Position numbers and translations under genes: made by a program. 64,000 bases of DNA from Alistipes finegoldii DSM 17242 (GTDB taxonomy: Bacteria > Bacteroidota > Bacteroidia > Bacteroidales > Rikenellaceae), in NCBI RefSeq assembly GCF_000265365.1, contig NC_018011.1, positions 2,559,501 to 2,623,500 on the forward strand, in the 5' to 3' direction. Shown here piece by piece: positions 51,789 through 60,320 of this stretch. Within the stretch, counting starts at the first letter, position 1, and each line of letters begins with the position of its first letter. A model generated the notes under the pieces. It did not search any database, was not told the origin of the DNA, and saw only the letters and a program-made list of their open reading frames with translations.

Positions 51789-52505
51789 ATGAAACAGCTC
51801 GAAATGCTCTACGAGGGCAAGGCAAAACAGGTTTTCCGCACCGACGATCCCGAAAAGATCATCATTCACTACAAGGATGCGGCGACGGCTTTCAACAACA
51901 TCAAGAAGGCTACGATCGAGAACAAGGGCGTGCTGAACAACGCCATCTCGACCCTGATTTTCAAAGAGCTTCAGAAGGCGGGCATCAAGACGCACTACAT
52001 CGAGACGATCAACGACCGCGACCAGATCTGCCGCAAGGTGACGATCATTCCGCTGGAGGTGATCGTGCGCAACATCATCGCAGGCTCGATGGCCCAGCGT
52101 CTGGGCATCGAGGAGGGCACGCAGCCGTCGAACACCATTTACGACATCTGCTACAAGAAGGACGAACTGGGCGACCCGCTGATCAACGACCACCACGCCG
52201 TAGCGCTGGGCGCCGTGACCTACGACGAGCTGGATCTGATTTACGCCATGACTTCGCGCATCAACGAAGTGCTGCGGAACATGTTCGCCAAGATGAACAT
52301 CAACCTCGTGGACTTCAAGATCGAGTTCGGCCGCACGTCGGACGGCGAGATCGTCCTCGCCGACGAGGTGTCGCCCGACACCTGCCGTCTGTGGGACATG
52401 TCCACCAACGAGAAACTCGATAAGGACCGTTTCCGCCGCGATCTGGGCAAGGTGCGCGAGGCTTACGAGGAGATTCTTGCCCGTCTGCAGAAAATCGTGG
52501 AGTAA
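51789..52505 (+). CDS. purC: SAICAR synthetase
   Basis: 238 residues. It joins CAIR and aspartate to SAICAR using ATP. Typical motifs: LYEGKAKQVFRTDDPEKI, FNNIKKATIENKGVLNNAIS, VEVIVRNIIAGSMAQRLGIEEG (here LEVIVRNIIAGS), DELGDPLINDHHAVALG, DFKIEFGRTSDGEIVLADE and SPDTCRLWDM. The stop TAA shares its last base with the purF ATG. Confidence 0.96.
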   Translation: MKQLEMLYEGKAKQVFRTDDPEKIIIHYKDAATAFNNIKKATIENKGVLNNAISTLIFKELQKAGIKTHYIETINDRDQICRKVTIIPLEVIVRNIIAGSMAQRLGIEEGTQPSNTIYDICYKKDELGDPLINDHHAVALGAVTYDELDLIYAMTSRINEVLRNMFAKMNINLVDFKIEFGRTSDGEIVLADEVSPDTCRLWDMSTNEKLDKDRFRRDLGKVREAYEEILARLQKIVE

Positions 52506-53926
52506 TGGCGATGCGGCAGATTAGCGACCGGGAGTTGCATGAGGAGTGCGGTGTGTTCGGCGTCTTCGGGGTGCCCGACGCTGCATCGCTGAGCTATTAC
52601 GGCCTGCATGCACTGCAGCACCGCGGACAGGAGGGCGCGGGTATCGTGGCCGTCGACGAAGGGGGAATTTTCCGCCGCATCAAGGGCAGCGGACTGGTGA
52701 CCGAGGTGTTCGACGAGGCGAAACTGGCGACGCTCAAGGGAAATACGGCCATCGGCCATGTGCGCTATACGACCGCCGGAGGCGGCGGCATCGAGAACGT
52801 GCAGCCGTTTCTGTTCCGTCACAACACGGGCGATTTCGCGCTGGCCCACAACGGCAACATCGTCAATTCGGCCCTGTTGCGCGAGTATCTGGAGAACAAG
52901 GGCAGCCTGTTCCAGTCCACGTCGGACAGCGAGATTCTGGCCCACCTGATCAAGAAGGAGACCCGCTACCACGACCGGCCGCGCATCTTTTCGATCATCG
53001 ATGCGCTGAACATGCTGGAGGGGGCGTTCGCGTTCCTGATCATGACCGCCAACCGCATTTACGCCTGCCGGGACAAATACGGCCTGCGTCCGCTGGCCAT
53101 CGGCCGGCTGGGCGACGGCTATGTCGTGTCGAGCGAAACCTGCGCGTTCGACGTGCTGGGTGCCGAGTTCGTGCGCGACGTCGAGCCGGGCGAGATCGTG
53201 ACGATCGACAGGCAGGGTATCCGCAGCCGCGACTACTCGATGTACAAGCGCTGCGAGATGTGCTCGATGGAGTATATCTACTTCGCCCGTCCGGACAGCG
53301 ACATCGACGGCTGCAACGTCCACGCCTACCGCAAGGAGTCGGGGCGTCTGCTCTTCAAGGAGTCGCCGGCCGATGCGGATATCGTGGTCGGTGTTCCCGA
53401 TTCGAGCCTCAGCGCAGCGATGGGCTACGCCGAAGCGAGCGGCCTGCCGTACGAAATGGGACTCATCAAGAACAAGTATATCGGCCGTACGTTTATCCAG
53501 CCCTCGCAGGAGCTGCGCGAGAAGGGTGTGCGGATGAAGCTTTCGGCCGTGCGCAGCATCGTCAAGGGCAAGCGCGTCGTGCTGGTGGACGACTCGATCG
53601 TGCGCGGCACCACTTCGCGCCGCATCGTCACGATGCTCAAGGAGGCCGGGGCGACGGAGGTGCATGTGCGCATCGCCAGTCCGCAGATGACACATCCGTG
53701 TTTTTACGGCGTGGACACTTCGACGCGCGACGAGCTGATTTCGGCCCGCAAGGACCTCGAAGGCGTACGCGAGGAGATTTGCGCCGATTCGCTGGCGTTC
53801 CTGACGCCCGGCGCGCTGCTCAAGGCCGGCAACCGCAAGGAGCTTTGCATGGCCTGCTTCACGGGCGAGTATCCCACGGCGCTGTACCAGTCGGTCGATG
53901 AGGCGAACAAAGATGTAAAATGTTAA
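52505..53926 (+). CDS. purF: Amidophosphoribosyltransferase
   Basis: 473 residues. It is the first committed purine step, PRPP plus glutamine to phosphoribosylamine. A short propeptide (MAMRQISDRELHEE) precedes the Ntn nucleophile Cys15 in CGVFGVFG, as in the B. subtilis type that is processed. The glutaminase has HRGQEGAGI, HVRYTTAGGG and AHNGNIVNS. The PRPP site is VVLVDDSIVRGTTSRRIV. Fe-S ligand candidates are CEMCSMEYIYFARPDS, CFYGVD and CMACFTGEYP, also as in B. subtilis. An ATG at 52511 is an alternative start. Confidence 0.96.
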   Translation: MAMRQISDRELHEECGVFGVFGVPDAASLSYYGLHALQHRGQEGAGIVAVDEGGIFRRIKGSGLVTEVFDEAKLATLKGNTAIGHVRYTTAGGGGIENVQPFLFRHNTGDFALAHNGNIVNSALLREYLENKGSLFQSTSDSEILAHLIKKETRYHDRPRIFSIIDALNMLEGAFAFLIMTANRIYACRDKYGLRPLAIGRLGDGYVVSSETCAFDVLGAEFVRDVEPGEIVTIDRQGIRSRDYSMYKRCEMCSMEYIYFARPDSDIDGCNVHAYRKESGRLLFKESPADADIVVGVPDSSLSAAMGYAEASGLPYEMGLIKNKYIGRTFIQPSQELREKGVRMKLSAVRSIVKGKRVVLVDDSIVRGTTSRRIVTMLKEAGATEVHVRIASPQMTHPCFYGVDTSTRDELISARKDLEGVREEICADSLAFLTPGALLKAGNRKELCMACFTGEYPTALYQSVDEANKDVKC

Positions 53927-53949
53927 GTAAACCATTCAAGTAGACTATA

Positions 53950-54975
53950 ATGGCACAGAGTTATGAGAAGGCCGGCGTAAACCTCGAAGCCGGATACGAA
54001 GTGGTGCGGCGTATCAAGAAGCACGTCGCGTCGACCTCGCGTTTGGGCGTGATGGGCAATATCGGCGCCTTCGGCGGCATGTTCGACCTTTCGGCGCTGA
54101 ACGTGAAGGAGCCGGTGCTGGTGAGCGGCACCGACGGCGTGGGCACCAAGCTCAAGCTGGCGTTCGAGATGGACAAGCACGACACGATCGGCGTCGATGC
54201 CGTGGCCATGTGCGTGAACGACGTGCTGGCGCAGGGCGCGGAACCGCTGGTGTTCCTCGATTACGTGGCCGTGGGCCACAACGAGCCGAAGAAGATCGAA
54301 GCCATCGTCAGCGGCGTGGCCGAAGGCTGCCGTCAGGCCGGCTGCGCGCTGGTGGGCGGCGAGACGGCCGAGATGCCGGGCATGTATGCGCAGGGCGAGT
54401 ATGACATCGCGGGCTTTACGGTCGGCGTGGTCGAGAAGTCGAAACTGATCGACGGCTCGAAGGTCAAGGCGGGCGACGTGCTGGTCGGCATCGCGTCGAG
54501 CGGCGTGCACTCCAACGGTTTCAGCCTTGTGCGCAAGATCGTCGCCGACAACTGCTTCGACCTGCACGAGGTATATCCCGAACTGTCGAACAAACTGCTG
54601 GGCGAGGTGCTGCTGACTCCGACCAAAATCTATGTCAAGCAGGTGTTGGAGGTGATCCGCAACTGCGACGTACACGGCATCAGCCACATCACGGGCGGCG
54701 GATTCGACGAGAATATTCCCCGCATCCTGCACGACGGGCAGGGACTCGAAATCGATGAGGGCGCATGGGAGATTCTGCCCGTGTTCCGCTTCCTCGAAAA
54801 GTACGGCAAGGTGGCGCACCGCGAGATGTTCAACATCTTCAACATGGGTATCGGCATGGTCATCGCCCTCGATGCGTCGGAGGCGGACAAGGCCATCGGC
54901 ATCCTGACCGCGCAGGGCGAAAAGGCCTCGGTGATAGGACGTGTAACCGACGCCGAAGGTGTCGTAATCCGCTAA
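53950..54975 (+). CDS. purM: Phosphoribosylformylglycinamidine cyclo-ligase (AIR synthetase)
   Basis: 341 residues. It closes the imidazole ring, FGAM to AIR, with ATP. Motifs: YEKAGVNLEAGYEVVRRIK, GNIGAFGGMFDL, SGTDGVGTKLKLAFEMDKH, MCVNDVLAQGAEPLVFLDY, CALVGGETAEMPGMYAQGEY, SGVHSNGFSLVRKI and GISHITGGGFDENIPR. It follows purF by 23 nt and precedes purN by 4 nt. Confidence 0.96.
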   Translation: MAQSYEKAGVNLEAGYEVVRRIKKHVASTSRLGVMGNIGAFGGMFDLSALNVKEPVLVSGTDGVGTKLKLAFEMDKHDTIGVDAVAMCVNDVLAQGAEPLVFLDYVAVGHNEPKKIEAIVSGVAEGCRQAGCALVGGETAEMPGMYAQGEYDIAGFTVGVVEKSKLIDGSKVKAGDVLVGIASSGVHSNGFSLVRKIVADNCFDLHEVYPELSNKLLGEVLLTPTKIYVKQVLEVIRNCDVHGISHITGGGFDENIPRILHDGQGLEIDEGAWEILPVFRFLEKYGKVAHREMFNIFNMGIGMVIALDASEADKAIGILTAQGEKASVIGRVTDAEGVVIR

Positions 54976-54979
54976 GGCC

Positions 54980-55543
54980 GTGCGACGCCTCGCAGTCTTC
55001 GCCAGCGGCAGCGGCACCAACTTCGAAGCCATCGTCTCGGCCTGCGAGCAGGGCGTGACCGGGGGCGAGGTGGTGCTCATGGTTTGCGACAAACCCGGAG
55101 CGCGGGTTGTCGAACGCGCTGCCGCGCACGGTGTCGAAACGTTTGTCTTCGCGCCGAAGGAGTACGCTTCGAAGGCCGATTACGAACGTGAAATCGTGCG
55201 GCTGCTCGATGCCGCGGGCGTGGAACTGGTTTGTCTGGCGGGGTATATGCGCATCGTCGGTGACGTGTTGCTGGAGGCTTACGGAGGACGGATCGTCAAT
55301 ATCCATCCCTCGCTGCTGCCGGCGTTCCGCGGAGCGCATGCCATCGAACAGGCGATGGAATACGGCGTCAAGGTGTTCGGGGTGACGATCCACTATGTCG
55401 ATGCGTCGCTCGACGGCGGACGGATCATCGCCCAGCGGGCCTTCGAGTACGACGGTGATGACATCGAAGAGCTGGAAGCCCGGATTCATGCGGTGGAATA
55501 TCCGCTTTACGTAGAAACGATAAAAAAACTGCTCGATCCATGA
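54980..55543 (+). CDS. purN: Phosphoribosylglycinamide formyltransferase
   Basis: 187 residues; the start codon is GTG at 54980 or the frame may begin slightly earlier. It uses 10-formyl-THF to make FGAR. It has LAVFASGSGTNFEAI at the phosphate-binding N terminus, CLAGYMRIVGDVLLEAYGGR, the catalytic INIHPSLLPAFRGAHAIEQA (here VNIHPSLLPAF with Asn, His) and VTIHYVDASLDGGRIIAQ with the catalytic Asp. It overlaps the next gene by 4 nt (ATGA). Confidence 0.95.
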   Translation: MRRLAVFASGSGTNFEAIVSACEQGVTGGEVVLMVCDKPGARVVERAAAHGVETFVFAPKEYASKADYEREIVRLLDAAGVELVCLAGYMRIVGDVLLEAYGGRIVNIHPSLLPAFRGAHAIEQAMEYGVKVFGVTIHYVDASLDGGRIIAQRAFEYDGDDIEELEARIHAVEYPLYVETIKKLLDP

Positions 55544-55959
55544 GTGTCGCATTCAATACGCTCGAATCGCTCGTCGACCGGCAGGCCGTCGCCTTTATCG
55601 GCTCGGTCGATGCCGAGGGTTTCCCCAATATGAAGGCCATGCTCGCACCGCGCGTACGGGAGGGGCTTGAGGTCTTCTACTTTACGACCAACACCTCGTC
55701 GATGCGTGCGGCGCAATACCGCCGCAATCCCAAGGCGGCCGTCTATTTCTGCGACGGGGCTTCTTTCGAGGGGCTGATGCTCCGCGGGACGATGGAGGTG
55801 CTGGAGGACGCTGCCAGCCGGCGGCTGATCTGGCGCGAGGGCGATACGGAGTATTATCCGCAGAGCGTGGACGATCCGGACTACAGCGTACTGCGGTTTA
55901 CGGCCGTGGAAGGCAGGTATTACAGTAATTTTCATTCGGAAAATATCGAAATAAAATAG
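55540..55959 (+). CDS. Pyridoxamine 5'-phosphate oxidase-like flavin-binding protein
   Basis: 139 residues with the split beta-barrel pattern of the PNPOx-like superfamily: AVAFIGSVDAEGFPNMKAML, LEVFYFTTNTSSMRAAQYRR, NPKAAVYFCDGASFEGLML and a C-terminal YSVLRFTAVEGRYYSNF. Relatives bind FMN, F420 or heme and reduce varied substrates. It is fully embedded in the purine operon (4-nt overlap with purN, 6-nt gap to purH), with no known role in the pathway. Confidence 0.8.
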   Translation: MSVAFNTLESLVDRQAVAFIGSVDAEGFPNMKAMLAPRVREGLEVFYFTTNTSSMRAAQYRRNPKAAVYFCDGASFEGLMLRGTMEVLEDAASRRLIWREGDTEYYPQSVDDPDYSVLRFTAVEGRYYSNFHSENIEIK

Positions 55960-55965
55960 TAACAG

Positions 55966-57495
55966 ATGAGAGCATTGATAAGTGTCAGCGACAAAACGGG
56001 TGTCGTTGATTTCGCCAAGGGCCTGCGTGCCTTGGGCTGGGAGGTGATCGCCACGGGCGGCACGATGAAACTGCTGGCCGACAGCGGTGTCGAGGTTATC
56101 AACATCAGCGACGTGACGGGATTTCCCGAAATCTGCGACGGCCGCGTCAAGACCCTGCACCCCAACGTGCACGGCGGCCTGCTGGCCCGCCGCGACGATC
56201 CCGAACACCTGAAAGCGCTGAAGGAGAACAAGATCGAGTTTATCGACATGGTCTGCGTGAACCTCTATCCGTTCCGGGAGACGATCTCGAAGCCCGACGT
56301 GAAGATGGAGGACGCCATCGAGAATATCGATATCGGCGGTCCCTCGATGCTGCGTTCGGCGGCCAAGAACTGGGCCGACGTGACGGTGGTCTGCGACCCT
56401 GCGGACTATGCGCAGATTCTCGACGAAATCCGCGCCGGCGGCAATACCGAGAAGGTTACGCGCCTGAAGCTTTCGGCCAAGGCCTATACCCATACCGCCG
56501 AGTACGATTCGATGATCGCGACCTACATGCGTGCGCAGGCCGGACTCAATGAGAAGCTGTTTCTCGAATTCGACCTCGTGCAGTCGCTGCGTTACGGCGA
56601 GAACCCGCACCAGTCGGCCCGATTCTACCGCGAGGAGAAAAAGGTTCCCTATTCGCTGGCTTTTGCCAAGCAGCTCAACGGCAAGGAGTTGTCGTACAAC
56701 AATATCCAGGATGCCAACGCCGCGCTGTGCATCGTGCGTGAGTTCGACAAGCCCTTCTGCGTGGGTCTGAAGCATATGAATCCCTGCGGCGCGGCGGTAG
56801 GAAAGGATGTCGTGGAGGCGTGGACCAAGGCCTATGAAGCCGACAAGGTGTCGATTTTCGGCGGTATCGTGGCGACGAACCGCACCGTTACGAAGGAGGC
56901 GGCCGAGTTGATGAAGCCGATTTTCCTCGAAATCATCATGGCTCCCAAATTCGACGAGGGCGCGCTCGAAGTGCTTTGCACGAAGAAAAACCTGCGGCTG
57001 CTGGAGGTCGATATGGAGCAGGGCGCCGTCGGACAGAAGCAGTATGTCAGCGTGAACGGCGGTCTGTTGGTGCAGGACCTCGACGTGGAGACGAAGAGCG
57101 TGACGGCCGATATGTGCGTGACGGCGGCGAAACCCGCAGCGGAGCAGATGGACGACATGAACTTCGGCTGGCATATCGTCAAGCATGTGAAGTCGAACGC
57201 CATCGTGGTCGTGAAGGACGGCCGGACGCTGGGCGTCGGCGCAGGCCAGATGAACCGCATCGGTTCGGCCGAGATCGCCCTCAAACAGGCGCATGCCGCG
57301 GGCGTTACCGAAGGGCTGGTGCTGGCTTCGGACGGCTTCTTCCCCTTCGACGACTGCGTGACGCTGGCCGCCGAATACGGCGTGACGGCGATCGTGCAGC
57401 CGGGCGGTTCGGTGCGCGACGAAGATTCGGTCAAGAAGGCCGACGAGAAGGGCATCGCCATGGTATTTACGGGCGAAAGGCATTTCAAGCACTAG
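55966..57495 (+). CDS. purH: Bifunctional AICAR formyltransferase/IMP cyclohydrolase
   Basis: 509 residues. It performs the last two steps to IMP. The N-terminal MGS-like cyclohydrolase (about 1-195) starts RALISVSDKTGVVDFAKGL with GGTMKLLADSGV and CDGRVKTLHPNVHGGLLARR. The C-terminal transformylase (about 200-509) has LRYGENPHQSARFY, CVGLKHMNPCGAAVG with the catalytic Lys-His pair, and KSNAIVVVKDGRTLGVGAGQ. A short hairpin overlaps the stop (AAGCACTA with TAGTGCTT, 57488-57511) without a T tract. Confidence 0.96.
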   Translation: MRALISVSDKTGVVDFAKGLRALGWEVIATGGTMKLLADSGVEVINISDVTGFPEICDGRVKTLHPNVHGGLLARRDDPEHLKALKENKIEFIDMVCVNLYPFRETISKPDVKMEDAIENIDIGGPSMLRSAAKNWADVTVVCDPADYAQILDEIRAGGNTEKVTRLKLSAKAYTHTAEYDSMIATYMRAQAGLNEKLFLEFDLVQSLRYGENPHQSARFYREEKKVPYSLAFAKQLNGKELSYNNIQDANAALCIVREFDKPFCVGLKHMNPCGAAVGKDVVEAWTKAYEADKVSIFGGIVATNRTVTKEAAELMKPIFLEIIMAPKFDEGALEVLCTKKNLRLLEVDMEQGAVGQKQYVSVNGGLLVQDLDVETKSVTADMCVTAAKPAAEQMDDMNFGWHIVKHVKSNAIVVVKDGRTLGVGAGQMNRIGSAEIALKQAHAAGVTEGLVLASDGFFPFDDCVTLAAEYGVTAIVQPGGSVRDEDSVKKADEKGIAMVFTGERHFKH

Positions 57496-57525
57496 CAGAG
57501 CTTTAGTGCTTGACCATGCGGCGAA

Positions 57526-57571
57526 CTATATTGATAATCCTCCTGAATCCCCCTTTGAAAAGGGGGACTTT
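57526..57571 (-). repeat. Diverged palindromic repeat element, copy 2
   Basis: The core CCCCCTTTGAAAAGGGGG (57549-57566) is a near-perfect palindrome. Read on the minus strand the whole 46 bp aligns with 24200-24242 in the pyrC-carA gap. It occupies the 170-bp purH-purD gap; the rest of that gap is AT-rich with no ORF. Confidence 0.75.
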
Positions 57572-57665
57572 GGATAAAGATTGTCAGGTTTGTCGCTTGA
57601 TTCATCTGTGAAAAAACATGGATATTTTTGAAATTTCTTTGAAAGAACGGATAAAATAAACGGAT

Positions 57666-58913
57666 ATGAAAGTTCTGGTAATAGGCGGCGGCGGCCGTGA
57701 ACATGCGATCGTAGACGCCCTCGCACGCTCGGCGCAGGTGGAGAAAATCTGGTGCGCCCCCGGCAATGCGGGCATTGCGGCGCAGGCCGAGTGCGTGGCG
57801 ATCAAGGAGACCGAGGTGGAGAGACTGCGCGACTTCGCAGCGGCCAACGAAATCGGCCTTACGGTCGTGGGGCCGGAGGTGGCGCTGGCGGCGGGAGTCG
57901 TCGATGCGTTCAAGGCCGCCGGGCTGCGGATCTTCGGCCCGACGAAAGCCGCCGCGCGGATCGAATCGAGCAAGGAGTTCGCCAAGGACCTGATGGCCAA
58001 ATACGCTATTCCGACGGCGGGGTACCGCGCTTTCACGGAGTATGCCGAAGCGTTGGATTACGTGGCTTCGCGTCCGCTTCCGGCGGTGTTGAAGTACGAC
58101 GGGCTGGCGGCCGGCAAGGGCGTGGTGATCGCCGAGACGCTGGAAGAGGCCGACGCCGCACTGAAAGACATGCTGCTCGACGACAAGTTCGGCGAAGGCA
58201 AGGTCGTGGTCGAGGACTTCCTTACGGGACCCGAATTTTCGTTCATGTGCTTCGTGTCGGGCCGCAAGGTGTGGCCGATGGCGCTGGCGCAGGACCACAA
58301 GCGCGCCTTCGACGGCGACAAGGGGCCCAACACGGGCGGTATGGGGGCCTATTCCCCGCTGCCGTTCGTTACGGCGGAGGATGAGCGGTATGCGCTCGAA
58401 AGGATCCTGCAGCCGACGGCCGATGCGATGGTCGCCGAAGGGTGTCCGTTCGAAGGGGTGCTGTACGGCGGTCTGATGAAGACTCCGCAGGGGATCAAGG
58501 TGATCGAGTTCAACGCTCGTTTCGGCGATCCCGAAACCGAGGTCGTGCTGCCGCGCCTGAAGAGCGATATCGTCGATATCTTCTGCGCCGTGACCGACGG
58601 AGCGGATACGCGGCTCGAATGGCATGATTTCGCGACGCTGGGCGTCGTACTGGCCTCGAAGGGCTATCCCGGCTCCTATGAGAAGGGACACGAGATCAAG
58701 GGACTCGACCGGGTCGGAAGCGCTGTGTACCATATGGGTACGAAGGCCGACGGCGGCCGTATTCTGACGGCGGGCGGCCGTGTGCTGTTCGTCGTAGGCA
58801 AGGGGGCGACGCTGGCCGAAGCCCGTGCGAATGCGTTGAAGGACGTGGTGCAGATCGGATGCGACAATCTTTTTTACAGGACCGATATCGGACACTGGGC
58901 ATTTGAAAAATAG
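57666..58913 (+). CDS. purD: Phosphoribosylamine-glycine ligase (GAR synthetase)
   Basis: 415 residues. ATP-grasp ligase for step 2. Motifs: VLVIGGGGREHAIVDALAR, PGNAGIAAQAECV, VVGPEVALAAGVVDAF, FGPTKAAARIESSKEFAK, VLKYDGLAAGKGVVIAET, FLTGPEFSFMCFVSG, AQDHKRAFDGDKGPNTGGMG and EFNARFGDPETEVVLPRL. It is separated from purH by the repeat element but is on the same strand. Confidence 0.96.
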   Translation: MKVLVIGGGGREHAIVDALARSAQVEKIWCAPGNAGIAAQAECVAIKETEVERLRDFAAANEIGLTVVGPEVALAAGVVDAFKAAGLRIFGPTKAAARIESSKEFAKDLMAKYAIPTAGYRAFTEYAEALDYVASRPLPAVLKYDGLAAGKGVVIAETLEEADAALKDMLLDDKFGEGKVVVEDFLTGPEFSFMCFVSGRKVWPMALAQDHKRAFDGDKGPNTGGMGAYSPLPFVTAEDERYALERILQPTADAMVAEGCPFEGVLYGGLMKTPQGIKVIEFNARFGDPETEVVLPRLKSDIVDIFCAVTDGADTRLEWHDFATLGVVLASKGYPGSYEKGHEIKGLDRVGSAVYHMGTKADGGRILTAGGRVLFVVGKGATLAEARANALKDVVQIGCDNLFYRTDIGHWAFEK

Positions 58914-58922
58914 TTGGAAAAT

Positions 58923-59777
58923 ATGATAATCAGCGGAAAAGAACTTTCAGCGAAACTTAAGGCCGAGATGGCCGCCGAGGTGGCGACGTTCGGCGAAAAA
59001 TACGGCCGGGTGCCCCATCTGGTCGTGATTCTGGTGGGTGAAGACCCCGGCAGCGTGTCGTATGTGACGGGTAAGGCCAAGGCGTCGGCCGAGGTGGGGA
59101 TTCGCAACACGACGATCCGCAAGCCGGAGACGATTTCGGAAGCGGAGCTGCTCGGCATTATCGCCGAATTGAATGCCGACGCGGAGGTGGACGGTATTCT
59201 GGTGCAACTGCCCCTGCCGAAACATATCGACGAGGACAAGGTGATCGAGGCGATCGACAAGGCCAAGGACGTGGACGGCTTTCATCCCCTGAACGTGGCG
59301 GCTTTGTGGCAGAAACAGCCCTGCACGCTCCCCTGCACGCCGAAGGGCATCATCAAGATGCTGAAGGCCGCAGGCGTCGGGATTGCGGGCAAGGAGGCCG
59401 TGGTGATCGGCCGCAGCAATATCGTGGGGCTTCCCGTGTCGAAACTGCTGCTGGATGAGAATGCTACGGTGACGATGACGCACAGCCGCACGCGCAATCT
59501 GCCGGAGGTGACACGCCGGGCCGATATTCTGGTCGTGGCGATCGGCCGGCCGAAATTCGTAACGGCCGACATGGTGCGTGAAGGCGCCGTGGTGATCGAC
59601 GTGGGTGTAAACCGCGATCCTGAGACCGGGAAGTTGTGCGGCGACGTCGATTTCGCCGCAGTCGAGCCGAAGGCTTCGGTCATCACCCCCGTGCCGGGCG
59701 GTGTGGGGCCGATGACGATTTGCTGCCTGATGGAGAATACGATCGAGTGTTTTCTGCGGCGGATGGGCCGGAAATAG
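58923..59777 (+). CDS. folD: Methylenetetrahydrofolate dehydrogenase/cyclohydrolase
   Basis: 284 residues from the ATG at 58923. It makes 10-formyl-THF, the formyl donor for PurN and PurH, which explains its place at the end of the operon. Motifs: VPHLVVILVGEDPGSVSYV with catalytic Lys in YVTGKAKASAEVGI, DGILVQLPLPKHIDEDKVI, CTPKGIIKMLKAAGV, VVIGRSNIVGLPVSKLLL and TPVPGGVGPMTICCLMENT. It begins 9 nt after purD. Confidence 0.96.
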   Translation: MIISGKELSAKLKAEMAAEVATFGEKYGRVPHLVVILVGEDPGSVSYVTGKAKASAEVGIRNTTIRKPETISEAELLGIIAELNADAEVDGILVQLPLPKHIDEDKVIEAIDKAKDVDGFHPLNVAALWQKQPCTLPCTPKGIIKMLKAAGVGIAGKEAVVIGRSNIVGLPVSKLLLDENATVTMTHSRTRNLPEVTRRADILVVAIGRPKFVTADMVREGAVVIDVGVNRDPETGKLCGDVDFAAVEPKASVITPVPGGVGPMTICCLMENTIECFLRRMGRK

Positions 59778-59851
59778 ATGATGAATGCCTGAATCGGGTT
59801 TTCCCGGTTTGGGACAAGCATTCCGATAAGATAGGGTCCGTGGCCGGACCG

Positions 59852-59887
59852 AAATGCCCCGAAGCGAAAGCTTCGGGGCATTTGTTT
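59852..59887 (+). terminator. Intrinsic terminator of the purine operon
   Basis: A 14-bp perfect stem AAATGCCCCGAAGC / GCTTCGGGGCATTT with a GAAA tetraloop, followed by GTTTT, 75 nt after the folD stop. Confidence 0.9.
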
Positions 59888-60320
59888 TCCTGCGGGACAA
59901 ACTGCGTCTTGCCTTTGCCGTTATCTCCGTGCCGCTGCGCAGGGATTGGTGTCGTGTGCTGTGTGCCGTGTGCCGTGTGCGGCGGCGGACGGCTTTCGCT
60001 GGGTTTTGCGTGCTGTCTTTATCCTTTTTGCTGGTGTTGGTATACATTTGCGTCCACGGGCTGTCCGTTGTAGTGCGACTTGGTATACAAAAAAGTCCTT
60101 TTGCTGGGCTTTAGCGGTTCTTGAGGTACATCTGCAGGGGATTATGCTTACCTTCGAATGTCACAATGAACGAAATTGTGTGTGCGAAATTAAACAATTC
60201 GGATCGGTGTGAATAATTGCGACCTTTTTTGATAGAACAATAAGGATTGCCCGCTTAATTCGTCCTGCGAGTTGCAGACCGTCCGGAAAATACGTACACT
60301 AATTTAAAAAAATCTCAACA
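59888..60320 (+). other. Intergenic region with minor repeats
   Basis: No gene or RNA is supported in these 430 bp. It contains a short CGTGTGC tandem run (about 59953-59980) and two copies of TTGGTATACA (60037-60046 and 60080-60089), 43 bp apart. It becomes AT-rich towards the fimbrillin-like gene. The promoter of that gene should be here, but no exact TAnnTTTG box at a standard distance was found. Confidence 0.6.

Noticed and set aside
59888..60320. Invertible promoter or small RNA upstream of the fimbrillin-like gene
   Set aside because: Only short direct repeats and 6-bp inverted repeats were seen; no pair of longer inverted repeats flanks a promoter, and no recombinase gene is near.
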